From: Phaeobacter piscinae | GTDB taxonomy: Bacteria; Pseudomonadota; Alphaproteobacteria; Rhodobacterales; Rhodobacteraceae | Direction: 5' to 3' | DNA length: 64,000 nucleotides | Assembly: GCF_002407245.1 (NCBI RefSeq) | Contig: NZ_CP010681.1 | Span: 1,240,001 to 1,304,000, forward strand | Shown here: piece by piece, positions 1-8,053 of the stretch | Layout of the letters: each line of letters opens with the position of its first letter | Position numbering within the stretch: position 1 is the first letter of the stretch | Notes under the pieces: generated by a model | Seen by the model: only the letters and a program-made list of their open reading frames with translations | What the model was told of the DNA's origin: nothing | Databases searched by the model: none | Translations under genes and position numbers: made by a program

Positions 1-1125
1 GCCCCAGTCGGCATCTGCCGCAAATGCCGCAGCAAGGGCGCCGCGAGCCGCCTCCGGCTGTCCGTCAGGCCATCTCGCCTGTGCTTGGGCCGCATCATCC
101 GTTAGCTGCGCGCCGAGGGTCAGTGCCCGCAGGCTGGGGGCGAGGCCTGCCACAACAGTCAGGCTGGCGCTGTGCATGTAATGGGTGTTGTCTTCGGCGC
201 AGATGTCGATCACCCGCTGGCGGCTGCAATCCCAGGCGTTGCGCCAGCCCGGGCGCATTTCAATCGGGTCATAGCCCAGCGCCAGGATCAGATCGGCCTC
301 CCGCACCAGCGGCAGCAGGTGGCGATCCGCAAGAGGCGACAGCCCGGCACCGCCGAGGCAAAGGGGGTGATCCTCCGGCAGGATACCCTTGGCCTTGTAA
401 CTGGTCACAAACGGGATCTGGTAATGTTCAAGAAAGGCGCGCAGGCTTGCCCCGGCGTCTTCGGCAACAGCATCAAGACCGATCACCGCAAGGGGGCGGT
501 CTGCCTCCGCCAGCCATGCGCGCGCCTGCGCCAGGTCAGCGGGCTGGGGCTGCGTGGCTCTGGCAGGCGCGAGGCAGGGGCGGTGAGTGCCGGCAGGGGC
601 ATCAGCGACGGAAATCGGCACATCGATATGCACCGGCCCGTTGCGTGGCTGGGTTGCAATGCGCAGGGCCTTGTCTGCTATCACACCGGCGGCCTCTGCA
701 TCAAGGCGATAGCTGGCTTTGGTGATTGGGGCGAACACTGCCTGATGATCCAGCACCTGATGGGTGTAGGTCGCAGCCTCGACCGCATCGACGCAGCCGG
801 TCAGCACCAGCATCGGCACGCGGTCCTGATGGGCATTGGCCACCACGTTCACCCCGTTCAGCGCGCCGGGGCCAAGGGTGGCGACCAGAATAACCGGCGC
901 GCCATCGCTGTGATGCGCACCTTCGCCCATGAAACCGGCGCTGTTTTCATGCTTGGCGAGGTGAAAGCTGATCCCCGCCTTGGTCAGGGCATCGACAAGG
1001 GTCAGAACCTCACCGCCGGGCATGCCGAAGGCGTGGCGGCATCCCGCCGCATATAGCCGCTGTGCCAGCACATCGGCGGCGCGCAGTGGGTCAGTGGCCG
1101 CGGCTGCGGAATTGGTTTCAGTCAT
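1..1125 (-). CDS. Thiamine-diphosphate-dependent enzyme, acetolactate synthase-like (3' end outside window)
   Basis: I translated the minus strand from the ATG at 1125; the frame stays open to base 1, so about 375 residues are visible and the C-terminus is missing. The N-terminus reads like a ThDP enzyme Pyr domain: an RLYAAGCRHAFGMPGGE segment, then AKHENSAGFMGEGA, where the Glu after KH fits the cofactor-activating glutamate, then VATLGPGALNGVNVVANAHQ. A central domain follows (QPADLAQARAWLAEADRPL). Acetolactate synthase, a sulfopyruvate or phenylpyruvate decarboxylase-like enzyme, or benzoylformate decarboxylase-like enzyme all fit; the catalytic C-terminal PP domain would decide and is not in the window. 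It lies upstream, on the same strand, of nothing recognisably metabolic, so its substrate is unknown. Confidence 0.8.
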   Translation of the reverse strand, partial: MTETNSAAAATDPLRAADVLAQRLYAAGCRHAFGMPGGEVLTLVDALTKAGISFHLAKHENSAGFMGEGAHHSDGAPVILVATLGPGALNGVNVVANAHQDRVPMLVLTGCVDAVEAATYTHQVLDHQAVFAPITKASYRLDAEAAGVIADKALRIATQPRNGPVHIDVPISVADAPAGTHRPCLAPARATQPQPADLAQARAWLAEADRPLAVIGLDAVAEDAGASLRAFLEHYQIPFVTSYKAKGILPEDHPLCLGGAGLSPLADRHLLPLVREADLILALGYDPIEMRPGWRNAWDCSRQRVIDICAEDNTHYMHSASLTVVAGLAPSLRALTLGAQLTDDAAQAQARWPDGQPEAARGALAAAFAADADWG

Positions 1126-1206
1126 GAAATCTGCCCTTCGTGAACCTGTCCCGCCAAATTGCCGGAACCGGGCAATGTTGCAAGCCTCCTCACGGGGGTG
1201 TGAGCG

Positions 1207-1740
1207 TCAAGGTGCCGGCTGCACAGCCTTTTGCGCAATAGCCTCAAGATGTTGGTCCAGCTCTATTGCGATGTCTGCGAGCTCTGGCCCGCCCTCCGCC
1301 AGATAGGGGGCAAAGACATGGATGGCGGTTTTGTAGGAGAGAGTGGCGTCACCGTTGTCCTCTTCGGTCACATAAAGTCGGATCGGTGCCTCGATCATTG
1401 CGGCAGTCGAGCGGCGCAAAACCCGCACCGCATAGTCGTTATTGAAGACGCCGATCACCCGATTGCCGGGAATGGTGATGCCGCGCGCGGCGGCGGCCTT
1501 GGTCGGGCCTGCTTGGGTGACAACAACCAGTCCCTGTGACTTGGTGGCCGTGATTACGTCGCGGACCAGCTGCGCATAAGGTTTGGTGGTGTGATGTACG
1601 GCCCAGCCAGGACGGTTGGTGAGCGGGCCTGCTGCGACGACAGCCGTCTGCAGCAATGCGAGGCCTGTCAGGACGACGACGGCAGCTGCGCGTTGCAGCG
1701 ACATCCTGCTGAGCCGGATCAGATCCCTAACCATTGCCAT
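1207..1740 (-). CDS. DUF302 family exported protein
   Basis: A 177-residue protein read from the ATG at 1740, preceded by an AGAGGGAG ribosome site; a longer frame to 1794 lacks a good site. An N-terminal hydrophobic segment (AAAVVVLTGLALLQTAVVAA) looks like a signal peptide or anchor. The rest matches the DUF302 fold: GLVVVTQAGPTKAAAARGITIPGNRVIGVFNN, APIRLYVTEEDNGDATLSY, and a C-terminal helix that ends in a Pro-rich tail. DUF302 has no established reaction. It sits 93 nt downstream of soxT on the same strand, at the edge of the sulfur block, so a role in sulfur or redox handling in the periplasm is possible but only by position. Confidence 0.75.
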   Translation of the reverse strand: MAMVRDLIRLSRMSLQRAAAVVVLTGLALLQTAVVAAGPLTNRPGWAVHHTTKPYAQLVRDVITATKSQGLVVVTQAGPTKAAAARGITIPGNRVIGVFNNDYAVRVLRRSTAAMIEAPIRLYVTEEDNGDATLSYKTAIHVFAPYLAEGGPELADIAIELDQHLEAIAQKAVQPAP

Positions 1741-1833
1741 GAACTCCCTCTGTTGCCGACAGTCTATGACGTCTGCAGGTGTTCTCCCGGTCACATTTTT
1801 GTGGTCACCGACAGGCTCCTGGGCCGACGCTCG

Positions 1834-2904
1834 TCAGGCCGCGCGGCGAAACCCGGTGATCAGCTGGCGCAGCCCCACGGCTGCTCCGGCGAAGATCGAA
1901 AGGAAGGTCACCGGCGCCGACAGCGACAACAGGGAAAACGCACTCAGCCCCTGGCCAATAGTGCAGCCCATGGCCAGCACGGCGCCTGTCCCCATGATTG
2001 CGGCCCCGATGATCTGACGGCGCAGCTCCCGAGGATCATCGCAGGCTTCCCAGCGGAAATGCCCCTTGATCAGGGAACCGATGAAGGCCCCAAGCCAGAC
2101 ACCGCTGACCGATCCGACAGCAAAGCTGATTGGGCGCAGGCTGCCGGTCATGGTCCACATGATGGTCTCTCCCAGCGGCGCGGAGAACGAGTGCGAGACA
2201 ACCGGCACCGCGTCAAAACCGGTGCGCGCGATATAGCTACTGCCCGCCCAGCCGCTGACAATGGCAAGCGCCACCAGCGCCGCCCAGCCAATGGCGGCAG
2301 GGGCCTCGCGCACCTCCCGCCCCAAGATGGAAATCAGCAGGATTGCCCCACCAATGGCAAAGCCGATGGGTGTTATTGCCAGCCCGAGCTGATCGGCCAA
2401 ATGATGTGCGATTCCTGCAGGCAGGTCGTCGGTGATGGGATCCTGAAAAAAGATCAGGTTTCGAAAGGGGGCGAGGGGGCCTGACAGCACCACAAAGGTG
2501 GACACCCCCATCACCAGAACAATGACAAAACTGCGCAGATCGCCGCCGCCGAGACGTGCAATGGCGCCATATCCACACATCCCGCTGAGCGCCATTCCGT
2601 AGCCAAAGAGCAGTCCGCCCGTGATTGAGGCCAGCGGCATCCAGCGGATGGCGAGGTATTGCGATTGCACCGGATCAAACCAGCCCAGTGCAATCAATCC
2701 GAAACTGCCGAGGATCGCCATACCGATGGCCATGCCCCACATCCGCATACGCAAGGACGAGCCGCCATAGAGCAGATCCTCAATCGCGCCCAGCGTGCAG
2801 AAGCGACCCAGCCGCGCAGTCAGCCCCAGAAGCACACCGCCAAACAGCCCCAGAATGGCGGTCAGATGCGTGTCGCTGATGAGATCGGACAGGGCTTCGG
2901 GCAT
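1834..2904 (-). CDS. soxT: YeeE/YedE family sulfur-compound transporter, SoxT-like
   Basis: A 356-residue polytopic membrane protein of the YeeE/YedE (SoxT/PmpA) family, which moves thiosulfate or other sulfur species across the inner membrane. Two pseudo-repeats are visible, each with a conserved Cys in a small-residue pore motif: GLTARLGRFCTLGAIED (residues about 28-44) with LSGMCGYGAIARLGGG (about 106-121), and GTGAVLAMGCTIGQGLSAFS near residue 312. About nine to ten hydrophobic segments can be counted. It lies next to soxR and soxS on the same strand, the arrangement known for soxT in Paracoccus and relatives, which supports the name. The exact substrate cannot be read from sequence. Confidence 0.85.
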   Translation of the reverse strand: MPEALSDLISDTHLTAILGLFGGVLLGLTARLGRFCTLGAIEDLLYGGSSLRMRMWGMAIGMAILGSFGLIALGWFDPVQSQYLAIRWMPLASITGGLLFGYGMALSGMCGYGAIARLGGGDLRSFVIVLVMGVSTFVVLSGPLAPFRNLIFFQDPITDDLPAGIAHHLADQLGLAITPIGFAIGGAILLISILGREVREAPAAIGWAALVALAIVSGWAGSSYIARTGFDAVPVVSHSFSAPLGETIMWTMTGSLRPISFAVGSVSGVWLGAFIGSLIKGHFRWEACDDPRELRRQIIGAAIMGTGAVLAMGCTIGQGLSAFSLLSLSAPVTFLSIFAGAAVGLRQLITGFRRAA

Positions 2905-2992
2905 CAGAGGCGGGCTCCGTCGGTTTCAGGTCTGTGGGGGTGGCCGAACATGACGGCTCCGCAAACGAAACCGGAATGGCCGGTCGCTGCGG

Positions 2993-3328
2993 TCAGTCGT
3001 CTTTGCAGAACAACTCGTAGACCACTTCGAGAATGCGGCGCGGACGGTCATCAGCCAGCCGGTAGTAGATGGCCTTGCCCTCACGGCGGGGAATGACCAG
3101 ACCTTCGAGGCGCAGGCGCGACAGCTGCTGCGAAACAGCCGCTTGCCGCGCGGAGAGCAGCTCTTCCAGTTCGGTGACCGATTTTTCTCCCGATACCAGA
3201 TGGCACAGGATCATCAGGCGCCCCTCATGGCTGATGGCCTTCAGAAAATTCGACGCACGGGTGGCATTGTCCACCATCGTATCGAGATCTTCGGGATCCA
3301 TATCGGTGGAAAACTGTGGCAGGGCCAT
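2993..3328 (-). CDS. soxR: ArsR-family sulfur regulator SoxR
   Basis: A 111-residue winged-helix repressor. I placed the start at ATG 3328 because AGGAGAG lies 9 nt before it and it falls 19 nt after the soxS stop; the frame extends upstream but overlaps soxS. It has the ArsR core: ISHEGRLMILCHLVSGEKSVTELEELLSARQAAVSQQLSRLRLEGLV, then the wing RREGKAIYYRL. Two cysteines are visible, Cys45-like in ILCHL and the C-terminal ELFCKDD; in the related SqrR/BigR/SoxR proteins two such cysteines form a tetrasulfide on exposure to reactive sulfur and release DNA. It is expected to repress the divergent sox operons. This is the sox ArsR protein, not the [2Fe-2S] superoxide sensor of the same name. Confidence 0.88.
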   Translation of the reverse strand: MALPQFSTDMDPEDLDTMVDNATRASNFLKAISHEGRLMILCHLVSGEKSVTELEELLSARQAAVSQQLSRLRLEGLVIPRREGKAIYYRLADDRPRRILEVVYELFCKDD

Positions 3329-3347
3329 GTCGGTGTTCTCTCCTGGT

Positions 3348-3815
3348 TCAACCATTGGTGGCCAAGGGGGCGGTGGTCTGGTCGGGGGCGCTGGGCGCGG
3401 AGCCTGTCGGTATGAAACCGACATGTTCCTGCAAGAGCCCAGTGATCAACGGCCAGAAGAAATCCTCTCCCGGATAGCCTTCCAGTCTGGCCATTTCATG
3501 CCCGTCTTCAACGATCAAGAAGGTTGGCGTGAATGTGACCCGGCGTGACAGGGTCAGATCCTCCGGCATCGCACGCAGATCAGCGCGGCGCAGCGGGGCA
3601 AAGCGACCTTCGGCGGTCTTGGGATAGATCGGCGCAATCTCGGCATCCCAACGCGCGCACCAGGCACAGCCGGGTTGCTCGACCATCACCAGTTCTGCGG
3701 CATCAGCCGTCTTGGCCGCAATACCTGTCGTCGCCAAAAGAGCCAGAGCCGCTAGAGGCGCGCCAGCCGCGCGGTAAACGCGGCGCGGTAAGGATATCAG
3801 TGGGGCAAGGGCCAT
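3348..3815 (-). CDS. soxS: SoxS, periplasmic thioredoxin-like protein
   Basis: A 155-residue protein from ATG 3815. It has a signal peptide (RRVYRAAGAPLAALALLATTGIAAKTADAA) and a thioredoxin fold with an exposed active site GCAWCARWDAEIAPIY (Cys50 and Cys53). The cis-Pro loop VTFTPTFLIVEDG is also present. In Paracoccus SoxS keeps SoxY active by reducing inhibitory disulfides or persulfides at its C-terminal Cys. It precedes soxR with a 19-nt gap, so the two are probably co-transcribed away from soxV. The long upstream reading frame to 3980 covers the operator region and is not likely to be coding. Confidence 0.85.
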   Translation of the reverse strand: MALAPLISLPRRVYRAAGAPLAALALLATTGIAAKTADAAELVMVEQPGCAWCARWDAEIAPIYPKTAEGRFAPLRRADLRAMPEDLTLSRRVTFTPTFLIVEDGHEMARLEGYPGEDFFWPLITGLLQEHVGFIPTGSAPSAPDQTTAPLATNG

Positions 3816-3912
3816 GATGTGATGGGTCTCAACAGTCAGCTGTGGGTCTGTGATGCGGTGTGGATGTACCAAAGTCGGGCCATTGACGGCCCCGTCTGGT
3901 CGGTGTCTATAT

Positions 3913-3943
3913 GTACTACGTAATCTGAATATGTGAATAGTAC
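3913..3943. promoter_or_regulatory. Candidate SoxR operator in the soxS/soxV divergent region
   Basis: An AT-rich island in a GC-rich context. GTACTA (3913-3918) and TAGTAC (3938-3943) are perfect inverted arms around the core TAATCTGAATATGTGAAT. The right part contains TGAAT, the half-site found in the three exact ATTC-N8-GAAT palindromes upstream of soxX, soxB and soxC; the left half (ATCT) is degenerate. Its position between two divergent sox transcripts fits an autoregulatory SoxR operator. The binding protein is inferred. Confidence 0.5.
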
Positions 3944-4129
3944 AAGTTTCACAGAGCAGACTGTGCCCTGATAACGTCACCGGATAATGTCACGGGGCGC
4001 TGCCTCATGTGCCAGACACCTGCGGCGATTTCGTCTGTGTCCGCAACTGGCGGGGTATCGTTGTTGGCGCGGATCGGTGATCGCGGTCTGAACTGGTCGA
4101 ACACACAAGGTCGCAAGGGGCCCGAAAAT

Positions 4130-4867
4130 ATGCTGGAGATTTCCCTGTTTGGGGCTGTAGTTGCCGGGCTTTTGTCCTTCTTCACCCCCTGTGTGCTGCC
4201 GATGGTGCCGTTTTACCTGTCCTACATGGGCGGGCTCTCCATGGCTGAGCTGCGCAGCGAAGGTGACATTGCGCCAGGCGCGCAGCGTCGGCTGGTGCTG
4301 GCGTCGGTCTGTTTTGCCGCTGGCGTGACCACCGTGTTTGTACTGATGGGCATGGGCGCCACTGCGCTGGGGCAGTTGTTCGGGCAGTATCTTGATATCC
4401 TAGCCTATGGGGCGGCGGCCCTGCTGCTGGTGTTTGGTCTGCATTTTCTCGGGGTTGTGCGCATTCCGCTGCTGTACCGCGAAGCCCGGGTTGAAAGTAG
4501 CGCGTCGCCCGCGACCTATGCCGGGGCATATCTGATGGGGCTGGCTTTCGGTTTTGGCTGGACGCCCTGTGTGGGGCCTGCTTTGGCCTCGATCCTGATG
4601 ATTGCCTCTGGCATGGGCGATATCTGGCGAGGCGGGCTTTTGCTGCTGGTTTACGGTGCGGCGATGACCGCACCTTTTGTGATCGCAGCCCTGTTTGCGC
4701 GTCCGTTCCTTGGCTTCGTGGCGCGCCACCGGGCGGCCTTTGCCTGGGTGGAGAAGGGGATGGGGGTCATGTTGATCGTTTTTGCGGTGCTGATCGCGAC
4801 CGGCAGCGTGCGCTATATTGCCGAGGCGATGATCCGCTGGTTTCCTGCCTTTACGAACATTGGCTGA
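4130..4867 (+). CDS. soxV: SoxV, CcdA/DsbD-family membrane electron carrier
   Basis: A 245-residue inner-membrane protein of the CcdA family, starting at ATG 4130 after an AAGGGG ribosome site; an upstream extension to 4007 lacks one. About six hydrophobic segments are seen, with the two family cysteines in LLSFFTPCVLPMVPFYLSY and GFGWTPCVGPAL. CcdA proteins pass electrons from cytoplasmic thioredoxin to periplasmic thioredoxins. In the sox system SoxV reduces SoxW and indirectly SoxY. It opens the plus-strand sox run and is followed by soxW 49 nt later, the expected partner. Confidence 0.9.
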   Translation: MLEISLFGAVVAGLLSFFTPCVLPMVPFYLSYMGGLSMAELRSEGDIAPGAQRRLVLASVCFAAGVTTVFVLMGMGATALGQLFGQYLDILAYGAAALLLVFGLHFLGVVRIPLLYREARVESSASPATYAGAYLMGLAFGFGWTPCVGPALASILMIASGMGDIWRGGLLLLVYGAAMTAPFVIAALFARPFLGFVARHRAAFAWVEKGMGVMLIVFAVLIATGSVRYIAEAMIRWFPAFTNIG

Positions 4868-4916
4868 TCAGCGGTGCGTTGGGCGCCTATTGTGAACCTG
4901 AACGGGAGGATGAGAG

Positions 4917-5492
4917 ATGAGACGATTGTGGATTGCCGTGCTGTGGCTGCTCTGCGCCGGGCCCGTTTTGGCAGTAGAGCTGGGCGACGATGGCCTGCAC
5001 AAAACCCCCTGGATGCGCGAGACTTTCAAGGATCTGCGCGAGGATCTGGAGGAGGCCAACACCGAAGGAAAACGGCTGGTGCTGTTCTTTGAGCAGAGAG
5101 GCTGCATCTACTGCACCAAAATGCACGAGGAGGTGTTTCCCAAACCTCAGGTCAGCAGCTACATCGCGGACAATTTCTTCGTCGTGCAGCTCAATCTTTA
5201 TGGTGATGTGGAGGTGACGGATTTCGACGGCGAAACCCTGTCCGAAAAGGATATGGCGCGCAAATGGGGCATCCTGTTTACGCCGACCATGATGTTCCTA
5301 CCCCAAGAGGTGCCCGCGGTTCCGGCCCCTCAGGCGGCGGTGTCGATCATGCCGGGAGCCTTTGGCGTTGGAACCACGCTGGACATGTTCACCTGGGTTA
5401 AGGAAGAGCGCTACAATCTTGATAACGGAGAAGATTTCCAGCGCTATCATGCCCGTCGCATTCAGGAGCGCGACAACGGCTCTGCTGATTGA
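4917..5492 (+). CDS. soxW: SoxW, periplasmic thioredoxin
   Basis: A 191-residue exported thioredoxin. The signal peptide is MRRLWIAVLWLLCAGPVLA. The active site is RGCIYCTKMHEEVF (Cys63, Cys66), and the cis-Pro loop is ILFTPTMMFL. In Paracoccus SoxW is reduced by SoxV and helps keep the thiosulfate-oxidising system active. The start at 4917 follows GGGAGGATGAGAG. The gene is directly downstream of soxV and ends 200 nt before soxX, where a separate operator is present, so soxVW and soxX onwards may be separate transcripts. Confidence 0.88.
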   Translation: MRRLWIAVLWLLCAGPVLAVELGDDGLHKTPWMRETFKDLREDLEEANTEGKRLVLFFEQRGCIYCTKMHEEVFPKPQVSSYIADNFFVVQLNLYGDVEVTDFDGETLSEKDMARKWGILFTPTMMFLPQEVPAVPAPQAAVSIMPGAFGVGTTLDMFTWVKEERYNLDNGEDFQRYHARRIQERDNGSAD

Positions 5493-5569
5493 GGTGCTGC
5501 GTGCCCAGTACCTGACATGCCAGCCAACCTGCAGCAGCTGCGTGTCACGGCCTCTCTTGGGCGGGCCAT

Positions 5570-5601
5570 ATGAAACGACATAATAATGAAACGACATAAT
5601 A
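5570..5601 (+). repeat. Perfect 16-bp tandem direct repeat upstream of soxX
   Basis: ATGAAACGACATAATA occurs twice without a gap, at 5570-5585 and 5586-5601, ending one base before the soxX-proximal palindrome. It sits between soxW and soxX and is not in a convincing coding frame. It could be a slippage duplication that changes promoter spacing or a tandem binding site; the sequence alone does not tell. Confidence 0.9.
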
Positions 5602-5621
5602 AAATTCAAATTACTGAATTT
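5602..5621. promoter_or_regulatory. Candidate SoxR operator upstream of soxX (ATTC-N8-GAAT)
   Basis: A palindrome with arms AAATTCA (5602-5608) and TGAATTT (5615-5621). Its core is an exact ATTC-N8-GAAT (5604-5619). It lies 84 nt before the soxX start. The same core recurs exactly upstream of soxB and soxC, which makes a shared regulator likely. Assignment to SoxR is inference from the linked gene. Confidence 0.7.
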
Positions 5622-5705
5622 GATGTTGCGTCAAGCGGGTGAGGTCGCCTAGGGTGACCGCCAGCGAAGCACGCCAAAAGCGCGTGGGAGCCAATGGGAG
5701 GAAAC

Positions 5706-6182
5706 ATGAAGCAAATATCTCTGACACTGGCAGCTTGTCTGGCCGGGACAGTTGCGTTTGCCGCTGAGATCGCGCCGAAAGACGTCGGCTACGACGAAGA
5801 TGGCGCCGTTGCCGCATCGCTCAGCGGGGCTGCCGGGGATGCCGCAAGTGGCGCATTGCTGGTTGGCGATAAATCCAAGGGCAATTGCGTGGCCTGCCAT
5901 CAGGTGACCGCGCTGTCCGATGTGCCATTCCACGGCGAAATCGGCCCCGCGCTTGACGGTGCAGGCAGCCGCTGGAGCGAAGCCGAACTGCGCGGCCTCG
6001 TGGCCAACGCCAAGATGACATTCGACGGTACCATGATGCCGGCCTTCTACAAGGTCGATGGCTTCATTCGTCCGGGCGATGCCTACACGGGCGAGGCGGG
6101 CACCGAGCCGCTGCCGCCCATCCTGACCGCTCAGGAAATCGAAGATGTGGTCGCATTTCTTGCGACCCTGAAAGAAGACTGA
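5706..6182 (+). CDS. soxX: SoxX, monohaem cytochrome c subunit of SoxAX
   Basis: A 158-residue periplasmic cytochrome c. I chose ATG 5706 because GGGAGGAAAC directly precedes it. The signal peptide is MKQISLTLAACLAGTVAFAA. One haem-binding CVACH motif is at residues 61-65. A Met in the AKMTFDGTMMPAFYK segment can serve as the distal ligand. SoxX pairs with SoxA, which couples thiosulfate to the SoxY cysteine. It heads the soxXYZA run, behind its own palindromic operator. Confidence 0.93.
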   Translation: MKQISLTLAACLAGTVAFAAEIAPKDVGYDEDGAVAASLSGAAGDAASGALLVGDKSKGNCVACHQVTALSDVPFHGEIGPALDGAGSRWSEAELRGLVANAKMTFDGTMMPAFYKVDGFIRPGDAYTGEAGTEPLPPILTAQEIEDVVAFLATLKED

Positions 6183-6232
6183 CGCAAAAGACCGGGATCT
6201 TTTTGCGCCATCAACGTCAAAGGAGACATACG

Positions 6233-6649
6233 ATGGAGTTCTCACGTCGCGACACACTTGGTCTTGGCCTTGGGGCCGCTGCTCTGACCATGCTGCCCCT
6301 GCGTGTCGTTGCTGCAACCGAGGATCGGATTGCAGAATTCACCGGTGGCGCGGATATGGCCGACACCGGCCTGACACTGACCGCGCCGGAAATCGCTGAA
6401 AACGGCAATACGGTACCAATCGCGGTCGACGCCCCCGGTGCCACCGCCATCATGATTCTGGCGACCGGCAACCCGACCCCTGGCGTGGCGACCTTCGCCT
6501 TTGGCCCGCTGGCTGCCAGCCAGTCTGCCTCCACCCGGATCCGCCTTGCAGGCACGCAGGATATCGTGGCCGTAGCCAAGATGGCCGACGGCAGCTTTGC
6601 CAAGGCCAGTTCCACCGTCAAGGTAACCATCGGCGGCTGCGGCGGCTAA
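6233..6649 (+). CDS. soxY: SoxY, sulfur carrier subunit
   Basis: A 138-residue protein whose C-terminus VTIGGCGG carries the diagnostic SoxY swinging-arm GGCGG motif; the Cys holds thiosulfate-derived sulfur during the cycle. The N-terminus SRRDTLGLGLGAAALTMLPL is a Tat signal, fitting export of the folded SoxYZ dimer. ATG 6233 follows AAAGGAGA, so the upstream frame is not used. It lies 50 nt after soxX and 50 nt before soxZ. Confidence 0.95.
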   Translation: MEFSRRDTLGLGLGAAALTMLPLRVVAATEDRIAEFTGGADMADTGLTLTAPEIAENGNTVPIAVDAPGATAIMILATGNPTPGVATFAFGPLAASQSASTRIRLAGTQDIVAVAKMADGSFAKASSTVKVTIGGCGG

Positions 6650-6699
6650 GCGCGACCTGTCATTCAGGCTCGCCCCTATAGATATCAGGAGTTTACGAC

Positions 6700-7029
6700 A
6701 TGGCATCCGGTGTAAAACCCCGCGTCAAAGTCCCCAAGAAAGCAGCCGCAGGCGAAGCGGTGACCATCAAAACGCTGATCAGCCACAAGATGGAAAGCGG
6801 TCAGCGCAAAGACAAGGAAGGCAATGTCATTCCACGGTCGATCATCAATCGCTTCACTTGCGAATTCAACGGCGAGAGCGTTGTCGATGTGACCATGGAA
6901 CCTGCCATTTCCACCAACCCGTATTTCCAGTTTGATGCGACCGTCCCCGAAGCGGGCGATTTTGTCTTCACCTGGTATGACGACGACGGGTCGGTCTACA
7001 CGGAACAAAAGTCGATCGCGATCGGCTGA
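6700..7029 (+). CDS. soxZ: SoxZ, partner of the sulfur carrier SoxY
   Basis: A 109-residue protein without a signal peptide, consistent with SoxZ being exported together with Tat-targeted SoxY. The SoxZ immunoglobulin-like fold is recognisable: VPKKAAAGEAVTIKTLISHKME, IINRFTCEFNGESVVDV and a C-terminal FVFTWYDDDGSVYTEQKSI. It has normal family length and follows soxY closely. SoxZ supports the SoxY carrier arm and interacts with SoxAX, SoxB and SoxCD. Confidence 0.94.
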   Translation: MASGVKPRVKVPKKAAAGEAVTIKTLISHKMESGQRKDKEGNVIPRSIINRFTCEFNGESVVDVTMEPAISTNPYFQFDATVPEAGDFVFTWYDDDGSVYTEQKSIAIG

Positions 7030-7102
7030 TCCCTTCCGGATCCATAGGCAAACGCCCTGTCCGGGACACCGGGCGGGACGACCACCCAAGGGAGGAAACA
7101 AC

Positions 7103-7954
7103 ATGAACAATAAGGCAATCACTGCAATTGCCATGGCGATGGCGCTGCCTGTCGCGGCTTATGCCGAGGCAGATGACGACATGCTGGTCGTCAACGAAGA
7201 GATTGAAATGGTCACCAAGACCACGGCGCCTGGCCATATCTCTGACGCGCTGGACGAGGTGATGTCAGGCTGGCATTTCCGCTCGGACGAGACGCAGGCG
7301 CTGCAAATGGATGATTTTGACAACCCCGCGATGGTGTTTGTCGATCAGGCCATGGACACGTGGTCCAAGGTTGAGGGCACCGCGGAGAAATCCTGTGCTT
7401 CCTGTCACGACGATGTCGAGGAAAGTATGGCAGGTGTCCGCGCGGTCTACCCCAAGTGGAACGAGGACGCAGGGGAAATCCGCACCCTTGCGATGCAGAT
7501 CAATGACTGCCGTGAGAACCAGATGGGCGCCGATAAGTGGAAATACACCGGAGGTAAAATGGCGGCCATGGAGGCGCTGATTTCAGTGCAATCACGTGGG
7601 ATGCCGGTGAATGTGGCCATCGACGGACCGGCCCAATCCACTTGGGAGCAGGGCAAGGAGCTCTATTACACCCGCACGGGTCAGCTGGAACTCTCCTGCG
7701 CCAATTGCCATGAGGACAACTATGGCAACATGATCCGCGCCGACCACCTGAGCCAGGGGCAGATCAATGGTTTTCCGGTCTACCGGTTGAAGAACACTAA
7801 GCTGAACACCGCCCATGCGCGGTTCAAAGGCTGCGTGCGGGACACCCGCGCGGAGACTTACAAACCGGGGTCGGCTGAGTTCGTGGCGCTGGAGCTCTAT
7901 GTGGCTTCTCGGGGCAATGGCCTCTCGGTCGAGGCGCCGTCTGTTCGTAACTGA
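7103..7954 (+). CDS. soxA: SoxA, dihaem cytochrome c, L-cysteine S-thiosulfotransferase subunit
   Basis: A 283-residue periplasmic protein starting at ATG 7103 after GGAGGAAAC. The signal peptide is MNNKAITAIAMAMALPVAAYA. Two haem motifs, CASCH (residues 98-102) and CANCH (199-203), show the dihaem form. Cys244 in RFKGCVRDTRAE matches the active-site cysteine haem ligand of SoxA. With SoxX it attaches thiosulfate oxidatively to SoxY. The run soxX-Y-Z-A is evenly spaced and probably one transcript. Confidence 0.94.
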   Translation: MNNKAITAIAMAMALPVAAYAEADDDMLVVNEEIEMVTKTTAPGHISDALDEVMSGWHFRSDETQALQMDDFDNPAMVFVDQAMDTWSKVEGTAEKSCASCHDDVEESMAGVRAVYPKWNEDAGEIRTLAMQINDCRENQMGADKWKYTGGKMAAMEALISVQSRGMPVNVAIDGPAQSTWEQGKELYYTRTGQLELSCANCHEDNYGNMIRADHLSQGQINGFPVYRLKNTKLNTAHARFKGCVRDTRAETYKPGSAEFVALELYVASRGNGLSVEAPSVRN

Positions 7955-8006
7955 TCTAGCGTGGCCCCGTATCAGCAATGGTACGGGGCGCGTTTCCACT
8001 TATTTC

Positions 8007-8022
8007 ATTCAAACATGCGAAT
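8007..8022. promoter_or_regulatory. Candidate SoxR operator upstream of soxB (ATTC-N8-GAAT)
   Basis: Exact ATTC-N8-GAAT (ATTC at 8007-8010, GAAT at 8019-8022), 32 nt before the soxB ATG. It is one of three exact copies in the sox cluster. It suggests that soxB has its own regulated promoter in addition to read-through from soxXYZA. Confidence 0.65.
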
Positions 8023-8053
8023 ATATCGCGTGTCTCAGTAGAAAGATAACCCA

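Noticed and set aside
1741-1833. Imperfect dyad CGGTCAC...GTGGTCACCG between soxT and the DUF302 gene
   Set aside because: The arms need a bulge to pair and no T-run follows; too weak to call.
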